Shown one piece after another: positions 51,979 through 61,506 of a stretch of 64,000 bases of DNA. The stretch is from Variovorax sp. (GTDB taxonomy: Bacteria; Pseudomonadota; Gammaproteobacteria; Burkholderiales; Burkholderiaceae_C): contig JANXTS010000013.1 in the NCBI GenBank assembly GCA_025352265.1, positions 1 to 64,000 of the forward strand, in the 5' to 3' direction. Below the pieces are notes generated by a model. That model did no database searches. It saw nothing but the letters and a program-made list of their open reading frames with translations, and was not told where the DNA came from. The first letter of the stretch is position 1. Each line of letters begins with the position of its first letter. Made by a program: the position numbers and the translations under genes.

Positions 51979-52929
51979 TCAACGGCCCCAACGCAGCACG
52001 AGAGGATCGAGCCGCTTTGCGACCTCGATCAAACCGGCACGTGTCTCAGCCGACATCGAAGGCCAGGGGTGCCTTGGCGCTTCGCAGTCGATGATGCCGC
52101 CCTCCTTCATCAAAGCCTTGGCTGCCAGAAGCCCGGCTTGCCGGTTCTCGTAGTTGATAAGGGGGAGCCATTTTTCGTATAGCGCGGACGCGAGCGCACG
52201 GTCGCCGAGTCGATGCGCCTCGATGATCGGACGAACGCCGTCGGGGTAGCCACCCCCGGTCATCGAGCCGGTCGCGCCGGCGTCCAGATCGGCCATAAGG
52301 GTGATGGCTTCTTCGCCGTCCCAAGGCCCTTGGATGGAATCGCCACCCAGGCGAATCAGTTCCCGCAACTTCGAAGCTGCTCCGGCAGTCTCTATCTTGA
52401 AATAGGAGAGGTGCTCGATCTCCTGCGCCATCTGCGCGAGGAACGGCGCCGACAACACCGTACCCGCCGCCGGTGCGTCCTGCACCATGATCGGTATGTC
52501 GATTGCGTCCGACAGTTGTGTGTAGAACGCACGGATCATCGATTCAGGCACACGGAAGGTTGCGCCGTGGTACGGCGGCATCACCATCACCATGGCCGCG
52601 CCCATGTCCTGCGCGCGGCGACTACGCGCGGCACACACCTTGCTGCTGAAATGGCTCGTCGTCACGATGACGGGCACACGGCCCTTAACGTGTTCCAGCA
52701 CGACGCGCGTCAACTCTTCGCGCTCTTCGTCGGACAGCAAAAACTGCTCGGAGAAGTTAGCCAGAATGCAGAGTCCGTCAGAACCTGCATCGATCATGAA
52801 GTCAATGCAGCGCTTCTGGCTTTCAAGATCGAGCTCACCCGACTCGGTGAAAGTGGTCGGCACGACCGGAAAGATGCCGCGGTAACGGGCGGCGCCGCGT
52901 GGCTCGCCAGGATGGTTCGATGAAGTCAT
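51979..52929 (-). CDS. DapA-family aldolase/dehydratase, probable 2-keto-3-deoxy-pentonate dehydratase
   Basis: A 316-residue TIM-barrel enzyme of the dihydrodipicolinate synthase superfamily. It starts RYRGIFPVVPTTFTESGELDLESQ, carries FSEQFLLSDEEREEL in place of the GTTGE loop of true DapA, and has the Schiff-base Lys in HLSYFKIETAG. The altered loop argues against lysine synthesis. Together with the aldehyde dehydrogenase at the other end of the operon it fits L-2-keto-3-deoxyarabonate dehydratase, which yields 2-oxoglutarate semialdehyde in oxidative pentose breakdown; 5-keto-4-deoxyglucarate dehydratase is an alternative. Last gene of the sugar operon, 7 bp after the yjfF-like gene. Confidence 0.82.
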   Translation of the reverse strand: MTSSNHPGEPRGAARYRGIFPVVPTTFTESGELDLESQKRCIDFMIDAGSDGLCILANFSEQFLLSDEEREELTRVVLEHVKGRVPVIVTTSHFSSKVCAARSRRAQDMGAAMVMVMPPYHGATFRVPESMIRAFYTQLSDAIDIPIMVQDAPAAGTVLSAPFLAQMAQEIEHLSYFKIETAGAASKLRELIRLGGDSIQGPWDGEEAITLMADLDAGATGSMTGGGYPDGVRPIIEAHRLGDRALASALYEKWLPLINYENRQAGLLAAKALMKEGGIIDCEAPRHPWPSMSAETRAGLIEVAKRLDPLVLRWGR

Positions 52930-52936
52930 GCGATGT

Positions 52937-53962
52937 TCAGCGCCGAGGCGCGCGTGAGGTAAAAAAACGTTGCAACAGGCAGAAGACGAAGAGCAGCGCG
53001 CCCACGACGATGCGCGTCCACCACGAACTCAACGTGCCGTCGAACGAGATCAGCGTCTGGATGATTCCAAGCATCAGCACACCGAAAAGCGTGCCCGCGA
53101 CATAGCCGACACCGCCGGTCAGCAGCGTGCCGCCGATGACGACCGCGGCAATGGCATCGAGCTCGAGTCCGACCGCGTGCAGGCCGTAGCCCGACAGCAT
53201 GTAGAAGGTAAACACCACGCCCGCCAGCGCTGAGCAAAAGCCCGAAAGCGTGTAGACGCCTATCAGCGTCGAACGCACGGGCAGGCCCATCAACATCGCC
53301 GAGTGCTCGCTGCCGCCAATGGCGTACACAGCGCGACCAAACGGCGTGCAATGGGCGACGAACACCGCGACCAGCACCACGACGATGGCGATCACAGCGC
53401 TGATCGACAACGACGCATCGCCCCAGACAGGAATCCGCGTCTGCGACACGGTTTCGTAGAACGGGTTGGTGATGCTGATCGAGTCGATGCTGATGAGGTA
53501 GCACAAGCCGCGCGCGAGAAACATCCCGGCCAGCGTGACGATGAAAGGCTGCAGCCTGAAGCGCTCGATCAGGACACCCATGAAAGCGCCGAACGCGGTG
53601 CCCATGAGCAGCACCAGCGGAATGACGAGGCCTGGATTCCAGCCGTGCTTTTCGACCAGAGTGGCCGACACCATGGTGGTGAGCGCGATCACCGAGCCAA
53701 CCGACAGATCGATGCCACCCGACAAGATCACGAACGTCATGCCGACCGCGACGATGACGAGAAACGCGTTGTCGATCAGCAGGTTGAAAAAGACCTGCGC
53801 CGAGAAAAAACCGTCGTACAGCACCGATCCGAGCGTCGCCATCAGCACGAACAGCGAGATCGTCGCAGCCAGCGGCCAGTACTTTGGGTTGATCCCTTTA
53901 CTTTTCACACCTCCCGTCCCCTCCCCCATGCGAAAGAGGGAGTCATTCATCGGCGTGCTCAT
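52937..53962 (-). CDS. yjfF: Sugar ABC transporter permease, YjfF-like
   Basis: A 341-residue CUT2-family inner-membrane permease, second half of a heterodimeric channel with the YtfT-like protein. Family features are [24 protein letters not shown] and [20 protein letters not shown], plus AIGGSEHSAMLMGLPV and IAAVVIGGTLLTGGVGYVAGTLFGV. The ATG overlaps the ytfT stop (ATGA). In E. coli YtfQRT-YjfF imports galactofuranose, but the neighbours here point to pentose or aldose uptake. Confidence 0.88.
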   Translation of the reverse strand: MSTPMNDSLFRMGEGTGGVKSKGINPKYWPLAATISLFVLMATLGSVLYDGFFSAQVFFNLLIDNAFLVIVAVGMTFVILSGGIDLSVGSVIALTTMVSATLVEKHGWNPGLVIPLVLLMGTAFGAFMGVLIERFRLQPFIVTLAGMFLARGLCYLISIDSISITNPFYETVSQTRIPVWGDASLSISAVIAIVVVLVAVFVAHCTPFGRAVYAIGGSEHSAMLMGLPVRSTLIGVYTLSGFCSALAGVVFTFYMLSGYGLHAVGLELDAIAAVVIGGTLLTGGVGYVAGTLFGVLMLGIIQTLISFDGTLSSWWTRIVVGALLFVFCLLQRFFTSRAPRR

Positions 53963-55023
53963 GTCCGTACCTCGCCGCGCGGCGCGCGCACCGCCAGCGC
54001 TCGCAGCTGCGCACGGAACTCCGGCGATTGCATCAGCATCACCAGAAAGACAACGACTGCTTTCACCACCAGGTTGATTTCAGGAGGTACGCCGAGCGAA
54101 TAGATGGCGTAGGTCAGGGTCTGGATGATCAACGCGCCGATCACGCTGCCCACCAAGCTGAAGCGTCCGCCCGTGAGCGCGGTGCCTCCGAGCGTGACCG
54201 CCAGGATGGCATCCAGTTCCAGCAACTGACCGGCGTTGTTGCCGTCTGCGCTCTTGACGTTGGAGCTGATCAACAGACCGGCGATGCCCGCGCACATGCC
54301 GCAGAACGCATAAGCACCGACGATGAGCCGTCGCGACTGGATACCCGCCACGCGCGCAGCAGTCGGGTTGATGCCGACCGCCTGAATGAAGAGCCCGAGG
54401 GCCGTCCGCGTGATCGCCAGATAAAGCACGACGAACACCGCCGCCGCGATGAAAAGCGAAAAGGGCAACCCCAGCAAATAGCCACTGCCGAGAAAGAAAT
54501 ACGGCGTGTAGTAAATCGTGATGATCTGCCCACCGGTGATGAGCTGTGCGATGCCACGCCCCGCCACCATCAGGATCAGGGTCGCAATGATCGGCTGCAT
54601 GCCGACCTTGGCAACCAGCAGGCCGTTCCACACCCCGCATACCAGCGCGAGCGCAATGGCCGCGACGATGGCAAGCGACATTGGAAAACGCGCCACGTTG
54701 CCCACGACCGATCCACCGATCATCCAGCCCGCCACTGCCGCGGCGATAGCCACCACGGCACCCACCGAAATGTCGATGCCGCGCGTGGCGATCACCAGGG
54801 TCATGCCGAGCGACACCAGCATCAGCGGCGCCGCGCGGTTGAGGATGTCGATCAGGCTGCCGTAGAGATGGCCGCCGCGCACCTCGATGTGCAAGAAGCT
54901 GGCGTTGAACGCGGTGTTGAGCGCGAGCAGCAGCAGCAGCGTGATCACAGGCCAGGCGAGCCGATGCCGCATGGCGTCGGCGAACTTGCTGGCCGAAGGT
55001 TGTGCGTCGGACACTTCAGACAT
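53959..55023 (-). CDS. ytfT: Sugar ABC transporter permease, YtfT-like
   Basis: A 354-residue CUT2 permease with LVSLGMTLVIATRGIDISVGAVVAIA, KVGMQPIIATLILMVAGRGIAQLI, and ILAVTLGGTALTGGRFSLVGSVIGA. About nine to ten hydrophobic helices. It overlaps the ATPase gene upstream by 8 bp and the yjfF-like gene downstream by 4 bp. The IATRGIDISVG form of helix 2 is typical of YtfT rather than RbsC. Confidence 0.88.
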   Translation of the reverse strand: MSEVSDAQPSASKFADAMRHRLAWPVITLLLLLALNTAFNASFLHIEVRGGHLYGSLIDILNRAAPLMLVSLGMTLVIATRGIDISVGAVVAIAAAVAGWMIGGSVVGNVARFPMSLAIVAAIALALVCGVWNGLLVAKVGMQPIIATLILMVAGRGIAQLITGGQIITIYYTPYFFLGSGYLLGLPFSLFIAAAVFVVLYLAITRTALGLFIQAVGINPTAARVAGIQSRRLIVGAYAFCGMCAGIAGLLISSNVKSADGNNAGQLLELDAILAVTLGGTALTGGRFSLVGSVIGALIIQTLTYAIYSLGVPPEINLVVKAVVVFLVMLMQSPEFRAQLRALAVRAPRGEVRT

Positions 55024-56560
55024 GCTCGGCCGCGATCATTTCGTAGACCTCGTCTTCGGTGCTGCCGCCCGGCAATTCGCCGACCTTGCGCCGGTCGCGC
55101 AGCACCACGATGCGATGTGCCACTCGCACCACCTCGCTCATTTCGGAGGAAATGAAGATCACTGCCATTCCGGCTTTGGCGAGTTGCAGCATCTGTTCCA
55201 TGATCTCCTGCTTGGCGGCGACGTCGATGCCCCGCGTCGGTTCGTCGAGGATTAGGAGACGTGGCTCGGTCGCCAGCCAACGCGCGATCATCGCCTTCTG
55301 CTGGTTACCGCCCGACAGCAAGCCAATGGGGGTTTCGACGCTCGGGGCCTTGATGCCCAGCGAGGTCACGAAGCGCTCGGCCAACGCGGTCTGCTCGGCG
55401 AGAGAGAGAAAGCGGCGCACACCGAGTCGAGCCTGCAACGCCAGCGCAATGTTCTCGCGCAGCGAAAGCTCGGCAACAATGCCATCGGTCTTGCGCTCTT
55501 CGGGACATAGCGCCAGTCCTTCGCGAATCGCGTCGGCCGGGTTCGAAAACGTGACGGTGCGCCCGTCGATCTTCAGTACGCCGCGGTCGGGAGTCTCCAG
55601 CCCGAACAGCAGGCGCGCGAGCTCGGTCCGGCCGGCGCCGAGCAACCCGGCCACGCCCACAACCTCACCGGCCCGCACGCGCAAATCGGTCGCCTGCAAC
55701 TGACCGGCTTGCCCCAAGCCGTCGGCCTGCAGCAGCGCCGTCGCCGAGTCATCGAAGGCCGGCAGCACCGTCGGCCGCGCCGATTGCGCTGCCAGTTCGC
55801 GGCCGAGCATGGCGGCTATGAGCGCCTGCGGACCGAGATCGGTCGCGCGCCACTCGCCGACCCAACCGCCGTTGCGCAGCACGGTGATACGGTCAGACAC
55901 CGCATACACCTGGTTCAGAAAGTGGGTCACGAAAAGGATCGCCAGCCCCTCGTCGCGCAAACGCCGCAACACGTCGAAGAGCTTGTTCACTTCATCGTCG
56001 TCTAGGCTGGATGTCGGCTCGTCGAGGATCAGCACCTTGGCCGATACGCCGAGCGCGCGGGCGATCGCGACGAGTTGTTGCACCGCCACCGGGTAGCTCG
56101 ACAGCAGCCGCGTCACGTCGATGTCGAGTCCGATACGCGCCAGCAGTTGCTGCGCCTCGCGGTTCACCACCGCCCAGTCGATGCGCCACCCTTGCGCCAT
56201 GCCGCAACGCGGATAGCGCCCGGCGAACACGTTCTCGGCCACCGAGAGATTCGGGCAAAGGTTCACCTCCTGGTAGACGGTGCTGATGCCTAGCTGCTGC
56301 GCCTCCAGCGGTGAGCCCGGCCGGATGACTTCGTCCGCCAGCCGCATCACGCCGCCGCTGGAAGCAAGTACGCCGGTCAGCACCTTGATGAGCGTCGATT
56401 TACCGGCGCCGTTCTGCCCCATCAGCGCGTGGATCTCCCCGGGATAAAGCTTCAGCTGCACATCGCGCAACACGCTGATGCCGGCGAACTCCTTGTGGAT
56501 ACCGGACAGCTCCAGGACCGGCGTGACGGGCACGGCGGGGGTGGCAACAGATGCGGTCAT
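55016..56560 (-). CDS. ytfR: Sugar ABC transporter ATP-binding protein, YtfR-like (two ATPase domains)
   Basis: A 514-residue protein with two tandem ATPase domains as in all CUT2 systems. Domain 1: Walker [17 protein letters not shown], Walker B (VLILDEPTSSLDD). The first-domain signature is replaced by SSYPVAVQQLVAIARAL, normal for the family. Domain 2: GLLGAGRTELARLLFG (degenerate P-loop), signature [16 protein letters not shown], Walker B ([15 protein letters not shown]). It follows the GguB-like permease by 25 bp and begins the second membrane complex of the operon. Confidence 0.9.
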   Translation of the reverse strand: MTASVATPAVPVTPVLELSGIHKEFAGISVLRDVQLKLYPGEIHALMGQNGAGKSTLIKVLTGVLASSGGVMRLADEVIRPGSPLEAQQLGISTVYQEVNLCPNLSVAENVFAGRYPRCGMAQGWRIDWAVVNREAQQLLARIGLDIDVTRLLSSYPVAVQQLVAIARALGVSAKVLILDEPTSSLDDDEVNKLFDVLRRLRDEGLAILFVTHFLNQVYAVSDRITVLRNGGWVGEWRATDLGPQALIAAMLGRELAAQSARPTVLPAFDDSATALLQADGLGQAGQLQATDLRVRAGEVVGVAGLLGAGRTELARLLFGLETPDRGVLKIDGRTVTFSNPADAIREGLALCPEERKTDGIVAELSLRENIALALQARLGVRRFLSLAEQTALAERFVTSLGIKAPSVETPIGLLSGGNQQKAMIARWLATEPRLLILDEPTRGIDVAAKQEIMEQMLQLAKAGMAVIFISSEMSEVVRVAHRIVVLRDRRKVGELPGGSTEDEVYEMIAAEHV

Positions 56561-56585
56561 GCTTGCTCGCGACGAATCGGTTGCT

Positions 56586-57794
56586 TCACTTGTTCTTGTT
56601 GTAGACGTCGATGAACACGGCCGCCAGCAGCACCAGGCCCTTGATCACCTGCTGGTAATCGATGCCGACACCGAGGATCGACATGCCGTTGTTCATCACG
56701 CCCATGACGAAGGCACCGATGACCGCCCCCATGACCTTGCCAACGCCACCCGAAGCCGATGCACCACCAATGAAACAGGCAGCAATCACGTCGAGCTCGA
56801 AGCCCAGCCCTGCCTTCGGCGTCGCAGTGTTGAGTCGCGCAGCGAACACAAGACCGGCCAGCGCGGCCAGCACCCCCATGTTGACGAAGGTCAAAAAAGC
56901 CAGCCGCTGGGTCTTGATACCGGACAGCCGCGCCGCCTTTTCGTTGCCGCCGAGCGCGTAGATGCGGCGCCCGATGGTTGTGCGATTGGTGACGAAATCG
57001 TAGGCGACTATCAGCACCGTCATCACGATCAGCACGTTGGGCAAGCCCCTGTACGACGCCAGCAGGTAACTCAAAAACAGGATGACGCCGGCAAAGAAAA
57101 CGTTCTTGACGAGGAAGAAGGCGTAAGGCTCCTGATCCATGCCGTATTTCGCCAGCTTGGAGCGGCCACGCAGCTTAAATGACAGTAACGCTGCCGCGGC
57201 GATGGCGCCGAGCACGACAGATGTCGTGCGCAGCTCCTCACCGCCGAACACATCGGGAATAAAGCCTGAACTCAGCCGCTGGAACTCGACCGGAAACGGC
57301 CCGACCGATTGGCCTTCGAGCAGCGCCAGCGAAAGCCCCTTGAAGACCAGCATGCCCGCCAGCGTGACGATGAACGAAGGAATGCGAAAGAACGCCACGA
57401 ACCAACCCTGCGCCGCGCCGATCGCGCCACCGGCGACCAGGCACACAGCGATCGTGGGCACGAAGTGCCAGTGGTACTCGACCATCAGCACGGCCGCCAG
57501 CGCACCGATAAAGCCGCACACCGAGCCGACCGACAAATCGATGTGCCCCGCCACGATCACCAGCAACATCCCCAACGCCATGATGACGATGTAGCTGTTC
57601 TGCAGCAGCAGGTTGGTGATGTTGAGCGGACGCATCAGCGTGCCATCGGTGAGCACCTGGAACAACACCATGATCGCGACCAGCGAGATCAGCATGCCGT
57701 ATTCGCGCAGGTTGTTCTTGATGAAGCCCACGTGCAGTCGCGGGCCGCTCACGGCAGGCGCCGCGGACTCCACGGTATTCACTTCACTCGGCAT
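56586..57794 (-). CDS. gguB: Multiple-sugar ABC transporter permease, GguB/XylH-like
   Basis: A 402-residue CUT2 permease with extra length in the middle, as in XylH/GguB/MmsB rather than RbsC. Features are [74 protein letters not shown], and [26 protein letters not shown]. Its start overlaps the ATPase gene stop by 11 bp. Partner of the ChvE-like receptor. Confidence 0.87.
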   Translation of the reverse strand: MPSEVNTVESAAPAVSGPRLHVGFIKNNLREYGMLISLVAIMVLFQVLTDGTLMRPLNITNLLLQNSYIVIMALGMLLVIVAGHIDLSVGSVCGFIGALAAVLMVEYHWHFVPTIAVCLVAGGAIGAAQGWFVAFFRIPSFIVTLAGMLVFKGLSLALLEGQSVGPFPVEFQRLSSGFIPDVFGGEELRTTSVVLGAIAAAALLSFKLRGRSKLAKYGMDQEPYAFFLVKNVFFAGVILFLSYLLASYRGLPNVLIVMTVLIVAYDFVTNRTTIGRRIYALGGNEKAARLSGIKTQRLAFLTFVNMGVLAALAGLVFAARLNTATPKAGLGFELDVIAACFIGGASASGGVGKVMGAVIGAFVMGVMNNGMSILGVGIDYQQVIKGLVLLAAVFIDVYNKNK

Positions 57795-59328
57795 GAACAG
57801 AACTCCCGGTATTGACGATGGCCCGCATGATCCGCTCTTGCGAAGCTTCGGCGGCTGTGTACTCGGCCACGAAGCGCCCTTCGTTCATGACGTAGATGCG
57901 GTCGCACATGCCGAGCAGTTCTGGCATTTCCGAGGAGATCATCAGGATGCCTTTTCCTTCGCTCGCGAGCTGATCGACGATGGTGTAAATCTCGTACTTG
58001 GCGCCCACGTCGATGCCGCGCGTCGGCTCATCGAGGATGAGCAGTTCGGGCTTGGCAAAGAGCCACTTGCTCAGCACTACTTTTTGCTGGTTGCCGCCCG
58101 ACAGGTTGACCACCTGCTGGTCGACGCCCGAGCAGCGGATGTTGAGCGCCTTGCGGTAGTTGTTCGCGACTTCGAACTCCAGTCCGTCGTCGATCACCAT
58201 CGCCCTCGACACTGCCGCGAGGTTGGCGAGGCTTACGTTCTTCTGGATGTCTTCGTCCAACACCAGGCCGAGTGCTTTGCGGTCTTCGGTGACATAAGCG
58301 ATACCGCAGTCGATTGCCTTGCGGATCGTGCCGAGATCGACCGGTTTGCCATGCATGAAAGCTGTACCGCGAATGCGCTGCCCGTAGGAGCGACCAAATA
58401 CGCTCATCGCGAACTCGGTGCGGCCTGCGCCCATGAGTCCGGCGATGCCGACGATCTCGCCTCGCTTCACGTGCAGGTCGACGCCCTTGATGACTTCGCG
58501 GTCAGCGTGCTGCGCATGGTTCACATGCCAGTCGCGGACCTCGAAGATCGTCTCGCCGATGCGAGGGCTACGCTGCGGATAGCGGTGCGCCATGTCGCGA
58601 CCGACCATGCCGCGAATGATGCGGTCTTCACTGATCGGCTCGGTGCGGCAGTCCATCGTCTCGACCGTGGCGCCATCGCGCAGCACAGTAATCGAGTCGG
58701 CCACCTTGGCGATCTCGTTGAGCTTGTGCGATATCAGGATCGACGCTATGCCTTGCGCCTTGAGCTCGAGCAGCAACGTCAACAAGGCGTCGCTGTCGCT
58801 TTCGTTCAGGCTGGCGGTCGGCTCGTCGAGGATCAGTAGCTTGACTTGCTTCGACAGCGCCTTGGCGATCTCGACCAGCTGCTGTTTGCCGACACCCAGG
58901 TTGGTGATCAGCGCCGTCGGTTGCTCCTTGAGCCCGACCTTGGCGAGCAGCGCCTGAGTCCGCGCATAGGCCTCGAACCAGTCGATGACGCCGCCGTGCG
59001 CGGTTTCATTGCCAAGAAAGACATTCTCTGCAATCGACAACAGCGGCACCAGCGCCAGCTCCTGATGAATGATGATGATGCCGAGCTTCTCGCTGTCGGC
59101 GATGCCCTTGAACCGACGCAGTTCGCCCTCGAACCAAATCTCTCCGGTGTACGAGTCCGCAGGGTAGACGCCGCTCAGGACCTTCATGAGCGTCGACTTG
59201 CCGGCGCCGTTCTCGCCGACCACCGCATGGATCTCTCCTGCGCGCACCGCGAGGTTGACGTTGTCGAGCGCGTTAACGCCCGGAAACGTTTTCGTGATGC
59301 CACGCATCTCCAGGATGGCGTTGGTCAA
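57784..59328 (-). CDS. gguA: Multiple-sugar ABC transporter ATP-binding protein, GguA/XylG-like
   Basis: A 514-residue double ATPase. Domain 1: Walker [20 protein letters not shown], Walker B ([13 protein letters not shown]). Domain 2: [16 protein letters not shown], signature [16 protein letters not shown], Walker B ([15 protein letters not shown]). It starts [22 protein letters not shown], 31 bp after the ChvE-like receptor gene. Its closest named relatives are GguA, XylG and MmsA. Confidence 0.9.
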   Translation of the reverse strand: MTNAILEMRGITKTFPGVNALDNVNLAVRAGEIHAVVGENGAGKSTLMKVLSGVYPADSYTGEIWFEGELRRFKGIADSEKLGIIIIHQELALVPLLSIAENVFLGNETAHGGVIDWFEAYARTQALLAKVGLKEQPTALITNLGVGKQQLVEIAKALSKQVKLLILDEPTASLNESDSDALLTLLLELKAQGIASILISHKLNEIAKVADSITVLRDGATVETMDCRTEPISEDRIIRGMVGRDMAHRYPQRSPRIGETIFEVRDWHVNHAQHADREVIKGVDLHVKRGEIVGIAGLMGAGRTEFAMSVFGRSYGQRIRGTAFMHGKPVDLGTIRKAIDCGIAYVTEDRKALGLVLDEDIQKNVSLANLAAVSRAMVIDDGLEFEVANNYRKALNIRCSGVDQQVVNLSGGNQQKVVLSKWLFAKPELLILDEPTRGIDVGAKYEIYTIVDQLASEGKGILMISSEMPELLGMCDRIYVMNEGRFVAEYTAAEASQERIMRAIVNTGSSVHAE

Positions 59329-59359
59329 ACCAGGTCCGTCCTCGTTCTTGTCGGCGCCC

Positions 59360-60430
59360 TCACTTGATCTGGCTCTCGGTGTAATAACCGCTGTCGATCA
59401 GCACCGGCTTCCAGTTAGAGATGTCGACGCTCACCGGTTTCAGCAAGTACGAGGGCACGACCTTCACGCCGTTGTTGTAGGTCTTGGTGTCGTTCACCTC
59501 CGGCGTCTTGCCTGAGAGCATGGCATCGGCCATGGCGACAGTGACCTTGGCGAGTTCGCGGGTGTCCTTGAACACGGTCGAAGTCTGTTCCTTGCGAATC
59601 ATCGACTTGACCGACGGCACCTCCGCGTCTTGACCCGTGACGACCGGCATCGGCTGCTTGGGCGAACCGTAGCCAACGCCCTTCAACGACGACAAAATAC
59701 CGATCGACAAGCCGTCGTAAGGCGACAGCACCGCATCGACACGGTCCTTCGTGTAGTAGGCCGACAGCAGGTTGTCCATGCGCGCTTGCGCCACCGCGCC
59801 GTCCCAACGAAGGGTACCGACCTTGTCCATACCCATCTGCTTGCTGCGCACCACCAGCTTGCCGCTGTCGATGTAGGGCTTCAACACCGACATTGCGCCG
59901 TTGTAGAAGAAGAAGGCGTTGTTGTCGTCGGGCGATCCGCCGAACAGCTCGACATTGAAGGGCCCTTTGCCGCCCTTCAGATCAAGCGACTTCTCGATCG
60001 ATTGCGCCTGCAGCACACCGACCTGGAAGTTGTCGAAGGTAGCGTAGTAGTCGACGTTTTTCGAGCCCTTGATCAGCCGGTCGTACGCGATGACCTTGAC
60101 GCCCTTGTCGGCCGCCTTTTGCAGCACGTCGGACAGCGTGGTGCCGTCGATGGCCGCGATCACCAGCACCTTGGCGCCCTTGGTCATCATGTTCTCGATC
60201 TGCGCGAGCTGATTGGGGATGTCGTCGTCGGCGTACTGCAGATCTGTCTTGTAGCCCTTCTCCTTGAAGTACTTGGCCATGTTGGCGCCATCGGCGATCC
60301 AACGCGCCGACGACTTGGTCGGCATCGAGATGGCAATGGGGCCTTTGTCTTGTGCGTAGGCGAGCGACGCAACGCCGGAAAGGCACACGGCGGCGCCGGC
60401 AACCAGCGTTTTGAGGAAGATGCGTTTCAT
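59360..60430 (-). CDS. chvE: Multiple-sugar periplasmic binding protein, ChvE/XylF-like
   Basis: A 356-residue receptor of the Peripla_BP_4 family with a signal peptide ending near SLAYA|QD. Family segments are [81 protein letters not shown], and [20 protein letters not shown], all characteristic of ChvE/XylF. ChvE binds several aldoses. It is 3 bp after the YtfQ-like receptor gene, so two different receptors are encoded side by side. A LysR regulator of the GbpR kind at the operon head supports the ChvE assignment. Confidence 0.88.
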   Translation of the reverse strand: MKRIFLKTLVAGAAVCLSGVASLAYAQDKGPIAISMPTKSSARWIADGANMAKYFKEKGYKTDLQYADDDIPNQLAQIENMMTKGAKVLVIAAIDGTTLSDVLQKAADKGVKVIAYDRLIKGSKNVDYYATFDNFQVGVLQAQSIEKSLDLKGGKGPFNVELFGGSPDDNNAFFFYNGAMSVLKPYIDSGKLVVRSKQMGMDKVGTLRWDGAVAQARMDNLLSAYYTKDRVDAVLSPYDGLSIGILSSLKGVGYGSPKQPMPVVTGQDAEVPSVKSMIRKEQTSTVFKDTRELAKVTVAMADAMLSGKTPEVNDTKTYNNGVKVVPSYLLKPVSVDISNWKPVLIDSGYYTESQIK

Positions 60431-60433
60431 GGA

Positions 60434-61399
60434 TCAGTACTTTCGCGAAGGGAATTCTTTGGCGGCCACTTCCATCGGGAAGATGCTCTCGACCGTCACG
60501 ATGCGCTTGGGCAGTGTCTTGCCGGCCTTGATGTCTTTTACCGCGCTCATCAGCTGTGGGCCAAGCAGCGGGCTGCACTCTACCGACACGTTCAGCTTGC
60601 CGGCGATCATGGCTTCGAAGGCACCCTTGACGCCGTCTATCGAAATGATCGTGATGTCCGTGGCCGGCTTCATGCCAGCCTCTTCGATGGCCTGGATTGC
60701 GCCGATCGCCATGTCGTCGTTGTGCGCGTAGAGCACGTTGATCTTCTTTCCGTCGGCCTTGAGAAATGCCTCCATGACTTCCTTGCCCTTGGCGCGGGTG
60801 AAGTCGCCGGTCTGGGAGCGAATGATCTTGAACTTGGGATCGGCCTTGATGATTTCTTCGAAGCCCTTCTTGCGGTCGATGGCCGGTGCCGAGCCCACAG
60901 TGCCCTGCAGCTCGACGATATTCACGTCGCCCTTCTGGTCTTTCATTTTTTCGGTGAGCCAACGGCCTGCCTTGCGACCCTCTTCGACGAAGTCGGAGCC
61001 CATGAAGGTGACATACAGCGAGTTGTCCTTCGAGTTGACCGAGCGGTCGGTCAGCACCACCGGAATCTTGGCAGCCTTGGCTTCCAGCAGCACGGTGTCC
61101 CAGCCTGTTTCGACCACTGGCGAGAAAGCGATGACGTCGACCTTCTGTGCGATGTACGAGCGAATGGCCTTGATCTGGTTTTCCTGCTTTTGCTGGGCGT
61201 CGGAGAACTTCAGCTCGATGCCGGCCTCCTTGGCAGCCGACTTGATCGACTCGGTGTTGGCGGTGCGCCACTCGCTCTCGGCGCCGACCTGGGCGAAGCC
61301 GAGAACGAGTTTTTTCTGCGCCAGCGCGGCGACCGGCAGCATGCCGATGAGCGATGCGGCACCGAGCGCGGAAGTGAGAGTGCGACGATTAATTGCCAT
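60434..61399 (-). CDS. ytfQ: Sugar periplasmic binding protein, YtfQ-like
   Basis: A 321-residue receptor strongly resembling YtfQ (galactofuranose binder): LVLGFAQVGAESEWRTANTE, DAQQKQENQIKAIRSYIAQ, VVLTDRSVNSKDNSLYVTFMG, NIVELQGTVGSAPAIDRKKGF, and SQTGDFTRAKGKEVMEAFL. The ATG at 61399 follows GGAGA at the right distance and begins MAINRRTLTSALGAASLIG, a signal peptide with a twin-Arg-like start (NRRTLT). Its cognate permeases and ATPase (ytfR, ytfT, yjfF) come only after the ChvE-GguAB genes. The 107-bp gap upstream to the dehydrogenase is GC-rich with no identified site. Confidence 0.9.
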   Translation of the reverse strand: MAINRRTLTSALGAASLIGMLPVAALAQKKLVLGFAQVGAESEWRTANTESIKSAAKEAGIELKFSDAQQKQENQIKAIRSYIAQKVDVIAFSPVVETGWDTVLLEAKAAKIPVVLTDRSVNSKDNSLYVTFMGSDFVEEGRKAGRWLTEKMKDQKGDVNIVELQGTVGSAPAIDRKKGFEEIIKADPKFKIIRSQTGDFTRAKGKEVMEAFLKADGKKINVLYAHNDDMAIGAIQAIEEAGMKPATDITIISIDGVKGAFEAMIAGKLNVSVECSPLLGPQLMSAVKDIKAGKTLPKRIVTVESIFPMEVAAKEFPSRKY

Positions 61400-61506
61400 G
61401 ATTTGTCTCCTGTGGTTTTGGTGAAAAATACTCTGCGAAAACTCTTTTGAACTCAGTTCCAGCCGGCCTTTGCGGTCCGCTGCGGGCTGCTTGCGGCCTT
61501 TCCTAT

